This document shows, piece by piece, positions 41,598 through 50,310 of a stretch of 64,000 bases of DNA. Source of the stretch: Euzebya tangerina (GTDB taxonomy: Bacteria > Actinomycetota > Nitriliruptoria > Euzebyales > Euzebyaceae). Under the pieces are notes generated by a model. That model did not search any database, was not told the origin of the DNA, and saw only the letters and a program-made list of their open reading frames with translations. The translations under genes and the position numbers were made by a program. The stretch is taken from NCBI RefSeq assembly GCF_003074135.1, contig NZ_PPDK01000002.1, forward strand, positions 372,001 through 436,000, in the 5' to 3' direction. The first letter of the stretch is position 1; the number at the start of each line of letters is the position of its first letter.

Positions 41598-44096
41598 ATG
41601 GGGTCGATGGCCGGATCGCTGCCCACGCTGCCGATCACCGAGGTCCTGGACACCCTCGGTGAGGCCGTGCGCCAGCAGCCGAGGGTCGTCCTGCACGCTC
41701 CGCCCGGCGCTGGCAAGACCACGCTGGTGCCGCTGAGCCTGGTCGAGAGCCCCTGGCACACGGGACGCTGCCTGGTGCTCGAACCCCGCCGGATCGCGGC
41801 TCGGGCAGCGGCCGAACGGATGGCGGAGCTGCGGGACGAGCCGGTCGGCGGCACGGTTGGCTACACCACCGGTGACGGCCGGTCGGTGTCGGCCGCGACG
41901 CGCGTGGAGGTGATCACCGAGGGCGTCCTGGTGCGCCGCATCCAACGTGATCCGGCGCTTGAAGGCGTCACCTCGGTGATCCTGGATGAGTTCCACGAGC
42001 GCTCGATCGAGGCCGACCTGGCGTTGGCGTTCGCGCTGGAAGCGCAGTCGGCGCTCCGCCCGGACCTTCGCCTGCTGGTGATGTCGGCGACGCTGGAGGC
42101 GCAGCGGGTTGCCGATCTGCTCGAGGACGCCGCCGTGGTGCAGAGCCTGGGCCGGTCCTATCCGGTCACCACCGTCCACCGACCCGTTCCCAGCGGCCGG
42201 GAGTTGCCAGCCGGCGTTGCCCGGGCGACCGTGCAGGCACTGGATGAGCACGAGGGGGACGTGCTGGTGTTCCTGCCAGGCCGATCGGAGATCGAGCGGA
42301 CCGTGCGTGAGCTGCGCGGCCGTGTACCTGAATTCGATGTCCGGCCGCTGTATGGGGCGTTGCCGGCCGAGGAGCAGCGGAGGGCGCTGCGCCCGGGTGG
42401 AGATCGTCGCCGGATCATCGTCGCGACCGACATCGCCGAATCCAGCCTGACCGTCCCCGGGGTCCGGATCGTCGTCGACGGTGGGTACGTCAGACGCCCG
42501 GCGTTCGACCCCTCCTCCGGCATGTCCCGACTGGTCACGACCCGCGTCTCGGCCGCCGCCGCAGACCAGCGGCGCGGGCGAGCAGGGCGGGAGGGCCCCG
42601 GGCTGTGCCTGCGGCTGTGGGCCGGGACCGAGGCGTTGGTCGCCCATCCGGCGCCCGCGATCGCCGAGGAGGATCTGACGGCCACCGCGCTCGAGGTCGC
42701 GGCGTGGGGCACACCCGTGGAGGACCTGGCGCTGCTCGACCAGCCGCAACCGGCCAGCTGGGACGCTGCCGAGCAGGTGCTGGCCGACCTCGGGGCGACC
42801 ACGGACGATGGCTCGCTGACCGACCACGGCCGTGCTTTGGTCGACCTGCCACTTCACCCCCGCCTGGGCCACATGGTGCTGACCGCGCCACCCGCGCAGC
42901 GGAGGACGGCGGTCCAGGTCGCCGCACTGCTGGGCGAACGGGACATCCTGCAGCGACGCGACACCGACCTGGGCCTTCGGCTCCAGGCACTGCGCGGAGC
43001 CCCGCCCGGCGATGTGCACCGCGGCGGCCTGGCTCGGGTCATCCGGGGCGTGCGGCGGATCCAGCGCCTGGTCGACCGCGCCGGCGCGTCCGCACCGTCG
43101 TCAGCCGAGTCGGCCGCCCCGTGGCCCGACCGTGGCGACGAGGTCGGACGACTGGTCGCCCTGGCCTACCCCGACCGGGTTGCGATGGCCCGCGGCGAAC
43201 GAGGCTCCTTCGTGATGGCCGGTGGCCGAGGGGCCCGCCTGCGAGACGGCGACGCGCTGGCCGGTGAGGAGCTGATCGTGATCGCCTCGCTGGATCGCGG
43301 CGCACAGGAGGCCCGGGTGTACCTCGCGGCCGCCCTGGATCCGGCCTCGGCCCGCGACATGGCATCCGACGTGGACGTGGTCAGGTGGGGCCGCCGACGC
43401 CCGGACGCCGATCCCGACGTGATCGCGGAACGGCAGTTGCGCTACGGCGCCGCCGTGCTCTCACGGACGCCGCTGCCCGACCCACCGGTGGATCAGGTCC
43501 ACCGTGCGCTGCTGCAGGGCATCGCCCAGGAGGAACTCCGACCCCTGCCGTGGACGGCGTCGACGACCCACCTGCGGGACCGGCTGCGCCACCTCAACCG
43601 GGTTGACCCCGAGGCCGGGTGGCCAGCGATGGACGACGAGACCCTCATCCGTGAGCTGCCGGAGTGGCTGGGGCCCTTCCTCACCACGGCCCGACGCCGT
43701 GCAGACCTCCAGGCCATCCCGTTGCGGGACGCGCTGCTCGCCCGTGCGCCCCATGCGTTGCAGGCCCAGGTGAGCGTCCATGCGCCCTCCCGCGTCGAGA
43801 TTCCGACAGGGCGGGAGGTGCGGCTGGACTACACCGGCGAGCGACCGGTGCTCGCGGTCAAGCTGCAGGAGCTGTTCGGCCTGGACCTGACGCCGACGGT
43901 CGGGGGGGAGCCGGTGCTGGTCCATCTGCTCAGCCCCGCGGGTCGGCCGCTGCAGGTCACCGACGACCTCGCCGGCTTCTGGCGGGGCTCCTACGCCGCC
44001 GTCCGAGCGGATATGCGTGGCCGCTACCCCAAACATCCGTGGCCCGAAGACCCGCTCTCCGCCAGACCGACCGCCAAGACCAAACGCCGGAGGTAG
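41598..44096 (+). CDS. hrpB: ATP-dependent helicase HrpB
   Basis: A DExH-box helicase of about 832 residues. Motifs: I APPGAGKTTLVPLSL, Ia LEPRRIAARAAAERMA, II ILDEFHERSIEADL, III MSATLEA, V IIVATDIAESSLTVPGV, VI QRRGRAGREGPGLCLR; then the HA2-like region and the HrpB C-terminal domain (LDYTGERPVLAVKLQELFGL to HPWPEDPLSARPT), which tells it from HrpA. Start uncertain: the open frame extends 33 codons upstream, but a TATCGT -10 12 nt before the ATG and divergence from the sigma gene favour this one. Cellular role poorly known in bacteria. Confidence 0.9.
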   Translation: MGSMAGSLPTLPITEVLDTLGEAVRQQPRVVLHAPPGAGKTTLVPLSLVESPWHTGRCLVLEPRRIAARAAAERMAELRDEPVGGTVGYTTGDGRSVSAATRVEVITEGVLVRRIQRDPALEGVTSVILDEFHERSIEADLALAFALEAQSALRPDLRLLVMSATLEAQRVADLLEDAAVVQSLGRSYPVTTVHRPVPSGRELPAGVARATVQALDEHEGDVLVFLPGRSEIERTVRELRGRVPEFDVRPLYGALPAEEQRRALRPGGDRRRIIVATDIAESSLTVPGVRIVVDGGYVRRPAFDPSSGMSRLVTTRVSAAAADQRRGRAGREGPGLCLRLWAGTEALVAHPAPAIAEEDLTATALEVAAWGTPVEDLALLDQPQPASWDAAEQVLADLGATTDDGSLTDHGRALVDLPLHPRLGHMVLTAPPAQRRTAVQVAALLGERDILQRRDTDLGLRLQALRGAPPGDVHRGGLARVIRGVRRIQRLVDRAGASAPSSAESAAPWPDRGDEVGRLVALAYPDRVAMARGERGSFVMAGGRGARLRDGDALAGEELIVIASLDRGAQEARVYLAAALDPASARDMASDVDVVRWGRRRPDADPDVIAERQLRYGAAVLSRTPLPDPPVDQVHRALLQGIAQEELRPLPWTASTTHLRDRLRHLNRVDPEAGWPAMDDETLIRELPEWLGPFLTTARRRADLQAIPLRDALLARAPHALQAQVSVHAPSRVEIPTGREVRLDYTGERPVLAVKLQELFGLDLTPTVGGEPVLVHLLSPAGRPLQVTDDLAGFWRGSYAAVRADMRGRYPKHPWPEDPLSARPTAKTKRRR

Positions 44097-44113
44097 GCCG
44101 GACCCAGGGAGAT

Positions 44114-45934
44114 CTACTGGTAGCTGATGAAGTCCGGGACGGGATCCAGAGCCAGGACCTCCGCAGGCGTGAAGAGATCGGGGTCCTCGTCGTAGAACAG
44201 CTTGAAGCCGTTGGCCCAGCGGCCGGTGTCATCGCTGATGAACCGGTAGGTGTCCAGCTTGACCGCCTGTCGGCCCTGGCCGTCCATGTGGAAGGTCACC
44301 GCCAGTTCGGGCGGGTTGATGATGGCGTCACGGTTCTCGACCATGCGGATCTGGAACTGGTGGACCACCAGCAGCTTCTGTGGAAGCCGCTCCTCGCGGA
44401 CCAGCCCGGAGAGGTACTCGGCGACCGCATTGACCTCGGCCGCGTCGACCTCGCCGACGTTGCCGGTGGGGGTCTCACCAGGATCGAGCCGCCACTCGGG
44501 GTCGAGCGCGAGGCCGACGTCGGGCTGGCGTAGGAACTCCTCGTATCGCCTCGCCTCCGTGAGGAAGTCCGTGCGCCCCGACTGCAGGTCGAGGACCAGG
44601 TACGCGCCATTGCGACGGGCCGCGTCGAGCCACGGCTGGATCTGCTCGGGCGTGGAGGGCGCGCTGTAGTCCCCGTCGGGGCCTGCGGCGGCCGTCGCGA
44701 CGGAGACGATCAGCTCGAAGGTCGGCAGGACCTGGCGGGTGCCGGCCTCGTAGGGCTCGGCCTGGTCGAGGAGTCTGTCGTACGCGGCGTCCGTAGGCTG
44801 CTCACCGAGTACCCCGAGCCCGGCGGTCGAGTGGTTGCCGTAGAAGGCGACCATGCGGTTGCGGGGAAAGAGCGTGAACCCGCCGCCGGGGAGTTCGCTC
44901 CCGGTCGTGATCGTCGGGATCTGCCACTCGACGTCGTCAGTCACGGCCGCCGTGCCACCGAGCACCTGAACGGTCGTCGTCCGCTCCTCGGCGACCTGCG
45001 AGCGGATGCGCAGAGCGACCTCCAGTGGCTCCCGAAGGTCAGCGCCGTCCACCAGGAGCAGCGACCCGCCACGCGCCGCCACAGCAGGGCCGACTGCCAG
45101 CGCATCGGGGAAGTCTCGCCCGGTCGCCACGGTGAGGACCGTGGGGTCGGCGCCCCGTTCCATCGCGGCGGACTGGACGGCGGCCGCGGTCGCGTAGCGG
45201 TTGGAGCCAGCGATTCGTCTGACCGGGGCGACCGCCGCCAGGTCGTCGGCGACGGAGGCACCGACGGCCGACTCACCGCCGACCAGCAGGACCTCGGTCG
45301 GTTGCCGCTCATCCAGGACCGCACGCGTGGCGGCTGGGAGCGCGTCCTGTTCGGTGATCAGGAGCGGCCAGCCGAGCAGCGCCGCCATCGGACCGGCGGC
45401 CAGCGCGTCGGGGAAGTCCTCACCGGTGGCGACAACGACGCCGTCGGCCTCCGGCAACTCCGCGGCCACCGCCGCACTGGTCTCATACCGGTCCTCGCCA
45501 GCGATCCGGCTGTGGCTGACCTCGCTTCCCAGATCCTCCAGCACCGAGTCCGACACGGCCTCCTCACCGCCCAGGACCAGGACGGTCTGGGCCCCCAGTC
45601 GTTCCAGCTCAGATCGGACGTCGTCCCGCAACGTGCGGCCGTCGGTCAGCAGCACCGGCCCACCCACCTCCGCCGCCCGTGGCCCGGCGGTCAGTGCGTC
45701 CGGAAAGGCGTCCGCGCGGACCAGGACGACGGTGGAGGCGGAGTCGAACGTCACGCGACTGAGGGCGACTGCCGTGCCGATCCGATCGCTGCCCGCCACA
45801 CGCTGAACGTCCGGCGCCTCCGGCTCGGAGCTGATCTGTGCCGGGGCCACGGGAACCCCGAGCGCGGTGACCAGCAGCCACATCGTCACCAGAGCCATGA
45901 TCCTGCGTCGCATCCCCATCAGTGTTGGCTTCAC
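44114..45934 (-). CDS. Secreted CWB2 protein with C-terminal TIM-barrel-like domain
   Basis: A 606-residue exported wall protein. Signal peptide about 8-33 (IMALVTMWLLVTALGVPVAPA); three CWB2 modules (about 43-330) opened by QRVAGSDRIGTAVALS, SRIAGEDRYETSAAVA and RRIAGSNRYATAAAVQ with VLVLGGEEAV and VLLVGGESAVG loops. From about 345 a different domain starts (RMVAFYGNHSTAGLGVLGEQ) and continues WLDAARRNGAYLVLDLQSGR, LALDPEWRLDPGE and LVVHQFQIRMV, a strand-helix alternation like a glycoside-hydrolase barrel. The Glu/Asp in DPEW are candidate active-site residues. Enzyme activity is inference. Confidence 0.85.
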   Translation of the reverse strand: MKPTLMGMRRRIMALVTMWLLVTALGVPVAPAQISSEPEAPDVQRVAGSDRIGTAVALSRVTFDSASTVVLVRADAFPDALTAGPRAAEVGGPVLLTDGRTLRDDVRSELERLGAQTVLVLGGEEAVSDSVLEDLGSEVSHSRIAGEDRYETSAAVAAELPEADGVVVATGEDFPDALAAGPMAALLGWPLLITEQDALPAATRAVLDERQPTEVLLVGGESAVGASVADDLAAVAPVRRIAGSNRYATAAAVQSAAMERGADPTVLTVATGRDFPDALAVGPAVAARGGSLLLVDGADLREPLEVALRIRSQVAEERTTTVQVLGGTAAVTDDVEWQIPTITTGSELPGGGFTLFPRNRMVAFYGNHSTAGLGVLGEQPTDAAYDRLLDQAEPYEAGTRQVLPTFELIVSVATAAAGPDGDYSAPSTPEQIQPWLDAARRNGAYLVLDLQSGRTDFLTEARRYEEFLRQPDVGLALDPEWRLDPGETPTGNVGEVDAAEVNAVAEYLSGLVREERLPQKLLVVHQFQIRMVENRDAIINPPELAVTFHMDGQGRQAVKLDTYRFISDDTGRWANGFKLFYDEDPDLFTPAEVLALDPVPDFISYQ

Positions 45935-45977
45935 CGGAATCCGTCCCGGGGAAACACCACGTCCGGGACTTCTCCTC

Positions 45978-45983
45978 TAGTCT
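45978..45983 (+). promoter_or_regulatory. Leaderless-type -10 (TAGTCT)
   Basis: Ends 8 nt before the ATG of the metallopeptidase gene and argues against longer in-frame starts. Confidence 0.5.
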
Positions 45984-45991
45984 CGACAGCG

Positions 45992-46873
45992 ATGAAGTTC
46001 GAACGACGTGGTCAGCTGTCCGACGACATCGAGGATCGGCGTGGAGAGCGCCCTCGGGGTCGGACGGCTGCCATCGGTGGCGGAGGACTGGGTCTGGGGG
46101 CCATCCTGGTGCTGGTGTTCACGCTGCTCACCGGCAGCGGAGGCGATCTTGGCTCGATCCTCGGGGAGGTCGGCGCCCAGGTGGCCCAACCAGCCGGTGG
46201 CAACGACGACATCGTCGAGACCGGTGGCGAGGCGACCTCCGAGCAGGACCAGTTCATCTCCTTCGTGCTCGATGACATCCAGGCCTTCTGGACCGACCAG
46301 TTCGCCGCCACCGGACGAATCTACGACCGCACCACCCTGGTGCTGTACACCGGCGGGACCGACACGGCCGGATGCGGGTTCGGGTCCGCCACGACCGGCC
46401 CGTTCTACTGCCCGGCCGACAGCAAGGTCTACATCGACCTGACCTTCTTCAACCAGCTGGCCAGCCGCTTCGGGGCCCCCGGCGACTTCGCCCAGGCCTA
46501 CGTCCTGGCGCACGAGATCGGTCACCACATCCAGAACGTCCTGGGCATCTCCAGCCAGGTCCGCAACGAACAGCAGGCCAACCCGGGCCAGGCCAACGAC
46601 CTCTCCGTCCGGCTCGAGCTGCAGGCCGACTGCCTCGCCGGTGTCTGGGCCTTCTCAGCCTTCAGCGACGACCTGCTCGAGTCCGGCGATCTGGAGGAGG
46701 GTCTGCGCGCCGCTGCGGCCGTCGGGGACGACTCCATCCAGTCGAACGCCGGGGTGCCGGTGAACTCCGAGACCTGGACGCACGGCTCGTCCGAGCAACG
46801 GATGCGCTGGTTCCGGGAGGGCTTCGACGCTGGCGATCCCAACGTCTGCGACACGTTCAGCGGCTCGATCTGA
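45992..46873 (+). CDS. Neutral zinc metallopeptidase, YpfJ family
   Basis: A 293-residue membrane-bound putative zinc peptidase. It begins MKFERRGQLSDDIEDRRG, a family hallmark, then a hydrophobic helix (about 29-45), and the extracytoplasmic domain with VLAHEIGHHIQNVLGI (HExxH) near 178, the downstream RLELQADCLAGVWA (third ligand region) and a Cys pair (TAGCGFGSATTGPFYCP). The product and target are unknown. It lies behind its own -10 and 18 nt before a coiled-coil gene that may share the transcript. Confidence 0.92.
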   Translation: MKFERRGQLSDDIEDRRGERPRGRTAAIGGGGLGLGAILVLVFTLLTGSGGDLGSILGEVGAQVAQPAGGNDDIVETGGEATSEQDQFISFVLDDIQAFWTDQFAATGRIYDRTTLVLYTGGTDTAGCGFGSATTGPFYCPADSKVYIDLTFFNQLASRFGAPGDFAQAYVLAHEIGHHIQNVLGISSQVRNEQQANPGQANDLSVRLELQADCLAGVWAFSAFSDDLLESGDLEEGLRAAAAVGDDSIQSNAGVPVNSETWTHGSSEQRMRWFREGFDAGDPNVCDTFSGSI

Positions 46874-46891
46874 GGGTGACCGGGCAACCAC

Positions 46892-48364
46892 GTGGCCGAT
46901 CCATCCCGTGATCGCATGACCCCCGACGGGGAGGACGGTCTCGCGCCGACCGATCAGGAGTCAAGCCGGGCACTCGGCAGCCGCCTGACGGCGCTGCAGA
47001 TCCGGATGGAGACCAACCACGCCCAGACCAACCGTCTGCTGACCCTGGTGTCCGGGCTGTCCTCGCAGGTGGCGACGGCGCTCGCGGACGCGAGCAGCAG
47101 CGCTGACGGGATCGGTGGGCGGATGCAGCACCTCGCCCGCGATGCCGAGAGCATGCTGGCTCGGCTGCTGAGCGCCACCCAGACCACGAACGAGGCAATC
47201 GCTGACGTGGCCCTGCGCGTGGATCGCCTGGGAGGTGCGACGGGCGAGTACAGCCGCCGTCTGCGCTCGGACATCGAGGCGTACGAGGTCTCGACCCTCG
47301 GTGCGATCAGCAGCCTGGAGCGGGCAGCGGCAACGATCGGGACCAGCCTGGTCGATGACATCGCCGAGGTGCTGACGGCGCTGCGGGTGGCGGTGACCGA
47401 CACCGGTGCCGACCTGGCCGGCATCGCTGACGACGGCCAGGTGCGCCTCCAGCGGATGATCGACCGGCTGGACCAGCGCGTCTCCGATCACACGGGTCTG
47501 CTGACCGCCGCCACCGAGCAGTTGGGTGTTGCGGTCGCCGACCTGGCCGCGGCCCGGGACACCGCCGCCGATGCCTCCCAGCAGATGGCCGACACGGCCG
47601 CGAACCTCCACACGATGTCCGTGGCAGCGCTGGACCGCATCACCGAGTCGGCCGGAGCCCTGGAGCAGCGGATCAGCGAGATGCTCGACGCCGTCCTGAC
47701 CGCCGGGACCGAGCAGACGGCGGCGGAGGTGCAGGCGCTGTCCACCACGCTGGCGTGGGCCACGCGCAGCATCCAGCAGGTGGTCGAGACGTTGACCGAC
47801 GACCTCGCGTCCACCACCAAGGCGTCGCTGCGGCGCATCGACGAGGCGGGGGAGGCGGCGCTCGAGCGACTCCGCGCGACAGTTGATCACGCCGAGGAGT
47901 CGATCACGCAGGAGGTCCGGCACAGTGTCGAGCCGCTGCGGGAGGAGACCCACCGCATCGCCGAGCAGCAGGGCGAGTTGGCGCGCACCATCCACGACAC
48001 CACCGCGTTGCTACGACGGCGTGCCGACGAGGCCCAGGCGCAGGAGGACGCCGCGGCCCGCCTGGACCAGGTGACGCGGCAGGTCCTCTCGGTCATCGAG
48101 GAGCACACCGAGGGCGTGCGGTCGGAGCAGGCCGAGGCGCTGGAGCGGGCGGAGGCCGTCGCCGACCGTCTGGATGACGGCGCGGGCCGGGCGGAGGCGG
48201 TCATCGGCCGTCTGGCTGACGTGGCCGATCAGTTGCACGACGCCGCGGACGCCGCGGACCGCTCTCGCCAGGAACTGCAGGCGCTGGTCACCAGAGCACA
48301 GGAGGTCTCAGCCGCAGCGGCGGCCCGGCGCCGGACGGCCGCCGTCGTCCCGCCGCCGACCTGA
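46892..48364 (+). CDS. Long coiled-coil protein of unknown function
   Basis: A 490-residue soluble protein, almost entirely alpha-helical, rich in Ala, Glu, Asp, Arg and Thr with heptad-like spacing across about 30-465; no membrane segment, signal, cysteine or known catalytic motif. It resembles the signalling stalk of chemoreceptors or apolipoprotein-like helical bundles (AADASQQMADTAANLHTMSV; LEQRISEMLDAVLTAGTEQ), but there is no CheA-binding hairpin. Such proteins in actinobacteria can be cytoskeletal (polar or septal scaffolds). First in-frame GTG used. Possibly co-transcribed with the metallopeptidase. Confidence 0.75.
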   Translation: MADPSRDRMTPDGEDGLAPTDQESSRALGSRLTALQIRMETNHAQTNRLLTLVSGLSSQVATALADASSSADGIGGRMQHLARDAESMLARLLSATQTTNEAIADVALRVDRLGGATGEYSRRLRSDIEAYEVSTLGAISSLERAAATIGTSLVDDIAEVLTALRVAVTDTGADLAGIADDGQVRLQRMIDRLDQRVSDHTGLLTAATEQLGVAVADLAAARDTAADASQQMADTAANLHTMSVAALDRITESAGALEQRISEMLDAVLTAGTEQTAAEVQALSTTLAWATRSIQQVVETLTDDLASTTKASLRRIDEAGEAALERLRATVDHAEESITQEVRHSVEPLREETHRIAEQQGELARTIHDTTALLRRRADEAQAQEDAAARLDQVTRQVLSVIEEHTEGVRSEQAEALERAEAVADRLDDGAGRAEAVIGRLADVADQLHDAADAADRSRQELQALVTRAQEVSAAAAARRRTAAVVPPPT

Positions 48365-48392
48365 TCTGCCCGTGGCACCGGGGGTCTGGCCG

Positions 48393-48470
48393 CGTGGTGG
48401 GGAACCTTGCCTCGTGGTGGGGAACCTTGCCTCGTGGTGGGGAACCTTGCCGTGTGGCTGGGAGCCGCGG
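48393..48470. repeat. 20-nt intergenic tandem repeat
   Basis: CGTGGTGGGGAACCTTGCCT three times without error (48393, 48413, 48433; the last lacks the final T) and a degraded fourth unit. It fills most of the 106-nt gap between two convergent genes. The core TGGGGAACCTTGC is the reverse complement of a 13-mer in the coding repeat near 14.0 kb. Confidence 0.9.
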
Positions 48471-49397
48471 TCAGGCCGCGTCCACCAGGGTGGGGGGTGG
48501 GATGCCGGGCTCGTAGTGCTCGGTCGGAGGGAGGTGCACCGCGGAGGAGGGAGCGGGCCACTCGGCCTCGCCCGGTCCCTCACCCCGGCCGCCGTGACGG
48601 GTGGTCTGGGCGAACTCCTCGACCAGCAGGTCCGCAAGCGCGCTCGCGACCGCCTCGGCCAGGACGGCGTATCCCGCGGGGTTGGGGTGGTAGCCGTCGG
48701 CGCTGAACAGCCGCCGGCTCATGGTGGCGAAGTCCTGGAAGACGGCTGACCGCACATCGATGTAGCGCGCGCCAGGATGTGAGCAGGACACCCGTCGCTG
48801 CACCAGGTGGAGTGCGTCGCCGACCAGGCCGGCCACACCCTTCAGCGGCCAGGCGAGCAGGGGCGCGGTCGACAGCGGAGGGATGCCCATGAAGACGACG
48901 GGGGCGCCTCCGGTCCGCGTCGACGCCTCCGTCGTCAGGTGGTCGACCCGCCGACCGAACTCGCGGGGATTGGCCGCTCGTGTTGCGTCATTGGCACCGA
49001 CCAGGACCACGACCAGATCGACGGAGTGATCCAGCTCCGGCACCTGCTCTGCAATGACGTGCTCGATCCGACTCGACGCTACGCCGTGGCCCCGCATGTG
49101 GACCGGACGACCGAGATGGGCAGCCAGTCGGTAGGCGGTCTGCGCCGGCAACGACTGCTCGGCCAGCGGTGCTCCGACGCCGGCCACGAGAGAGTCGCCG
49201 AGGAACGCCACGGAGAGGACGTCGCCGTCCACCCACGGGGGACTGACCCGCAGGTCCACGTCGTACTCGGGGAGCGGCAGGAACCCGTGTCGCCGCGCTC
49301 GGTTGATCTGGTTGCCGATCACGACACCCAACGTGCTGGGAACCCCGATCAGCGCCCCGGCGACGAACGCTCCGACGGTCGAGCGTGACGTGGGCAT
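48471..49397 (-). CDS. SGNH/GDSL hydrolase with N-terminal anchor
   Basis: A 308-residue esterase-type protein. N-terminal hydrophobic segment (VGAFVAGALIGVPSTLGVVI), then block I VAFLGDSLVAGVGAP (nucleophile Ser), block III VVLVGANDATR, and block V DGYHPNPAGYAVLA (Asp/His). AAGGA about 10 nt before the ATG selects this start over a TTG 48 nt upstream. Likely anchored and facing outside; substrate (acyl or acetyl ester of lipid or polysaccharide) unknown. The C-terminal 40 residues are Pro/Gly-rich. A second SGNH protein is encoded at the window's right edge. Confidence 0.88.
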   Translation of the reverse strand: MPTSRSTVGAFVAGALIGVPSTLGVVIGNQINRARRHGFLPLPEYDVDLRVSPPWVDGDVLSVAFLGDSLVAGVGAPLAEQSLPAQTAYRLAAHLGRPVHMRGHGVASSRIEHVIAEQVPELDHSVDLVVVLVGANDATRAANPREFGRRVDHLTTEASTRTGGAPVVFMGIPPLSTAPLLAWPLKGVAGLVGDALHLVQRRVSCSHPGARYIDVRSAVFQDFATMSRRLFSADGYHPNPAGYAVLAEAVASALADLLVEEFAQTTRHGGRGEGPGEAEWPAPSSAVHLPPTEHYEPGIPPPTLVDAA

Positions 49398-49591
49398 TGG
49401 ATCACCGTCCTTGGGCTGCGTGGGGTATCGCCAATGATCGGACAACCCCGACGTTGCCTTGAGTCATTCCCCGTGTCATCGAACCGTCATCTTCCCGAAC
49501 AACAACAGCACGGTCGGAACTCGAGCCCGCTGTCCCCGGCGAGGAAATGAGGCCGTTGCATCCCTGCGCCCTGGATGTGACCCGTGAGGGT

Positions 49592-49597
49592 TACCGT
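49592..49597 (+). promoter_or_regulatory. Leaderless-type -10 (TACCGT)
   Basis: Ends 6 nt before the ATG of the ACT-domain gene. Confidence 0.5.
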
Positions 49598-49603
49598 GCT
49601 GCC

Positions 49604-50278
49604 ATGCGGTTTGCGATTCGCCTGTCCCTCCCCGATCGGCGGGGAGCCCTCTCGGCGGTCTCGAGCGCCATCGGCAAGGCCGGTGGCAACATCCTGTCCC
49701 TCGACGTCGTCGGCGTCGTTGACGGCATGGCCGTGGACGACATCACGGTGGAGGCCGAGGTCGAGCCGGATCTGCTGCGTCGGGCGATCGAGGACGTCCC
49801 CTCCGTGGTGGTCGAGACCATCGTCCACAGTGACACCTTCCGTGACCTGACCGCTCCGCTACGCCTGGCCACCCGCCTGGTCGATGGTGGAGTGGGGGCG
49901 GTCCGGTTGCTCGTCGACGGGCTGCCGGAGGCCCTGTGGGCGACGTGGGCCATCGTCGTGGCCGGGACCCACACCGGACCGGAGATCCTCCACCGCAGCG
50001 GCAACGTCCCGTCGGTCGAGGGGCTGGAGGCGCCGTGGATGCCACTGGATGACGGCCGGCGGCTGCAGCGCGCGCCCTGGATGCCGGAGGCGTGGCAGGA
50101 CCTGACGCAGCTGCAGGTGGCGGCCGCGCCGTTGGTGGAGCGCAACACGGCCGTGCTGATGGGTCGCAATGAGGGCCCCCGATTCCTGCCGGCGGAGGTC
50201 GACCAGTTGGGGCGACTGGCCCACATCGCGGTGCGGGCGGAGGTGCTCGGCGCTGGCGCCAGCCGGTTGCAGGCCTGA
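49604..50278 (+). CDS. ACT-domain protein with GAF-like C terminus
   Basis: A 224-residue protein. Residues 1-75 form an ACT domain (FAIRLSLPDRRGALSAVSSA, GGNILSLDVV, DDITVEAEVE), a small-molecule sensing fold usual in amino-acid regulation. The remainder (about 90-224: LRLATRLVDGGVGAVRLLVD; VAAAPLVERNTAVLMGRNEG; FLPAEVDQLGRLAHIAVRA) resembles a GAF-type sensor and lacks DNA-binding or catalytic motifs. The -10 6 nt upstream supports this ATG over an in-frame one 57 nt earlier. It precedes the acyltransferase gene by 32 nt; a link between them is unproven. Confidence 0.75.
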   Translation: MRFAIRLSLPDRRGALSAVSSAIGKAGGNILSLDVVGVVDGMAVDDITVEAEVEPDLLRRAIEDVPSVVVETIVHSDTFRDLTAPLRLATRLVDGGVGAVRLLVDGLPEALWATWAIVVAGTHTGPEILHRSGNVPSVEGLEAPWMPLDDGRRLQRAPWMPEAWQDLTQLQVAAAPLVERNTAVLMGRNEGPRFLPAEVDQLGRLAHIAVRAEVLGAGASRLQA

Positions 50279-50296
50279 TCGCCCGACAGCCGCCGA

Positions 50297-50302
50297 TACC
50301 AT
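50297..50302 (+). promoter_or_regulatory. Leaderless-type -10 (TACCAT)
   Basis: Ends 8 nt before the ATG of the WS/DGAT-like gene. Confidence 0.5.
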
Positions 50303-50310
50303 CGCGGTCT

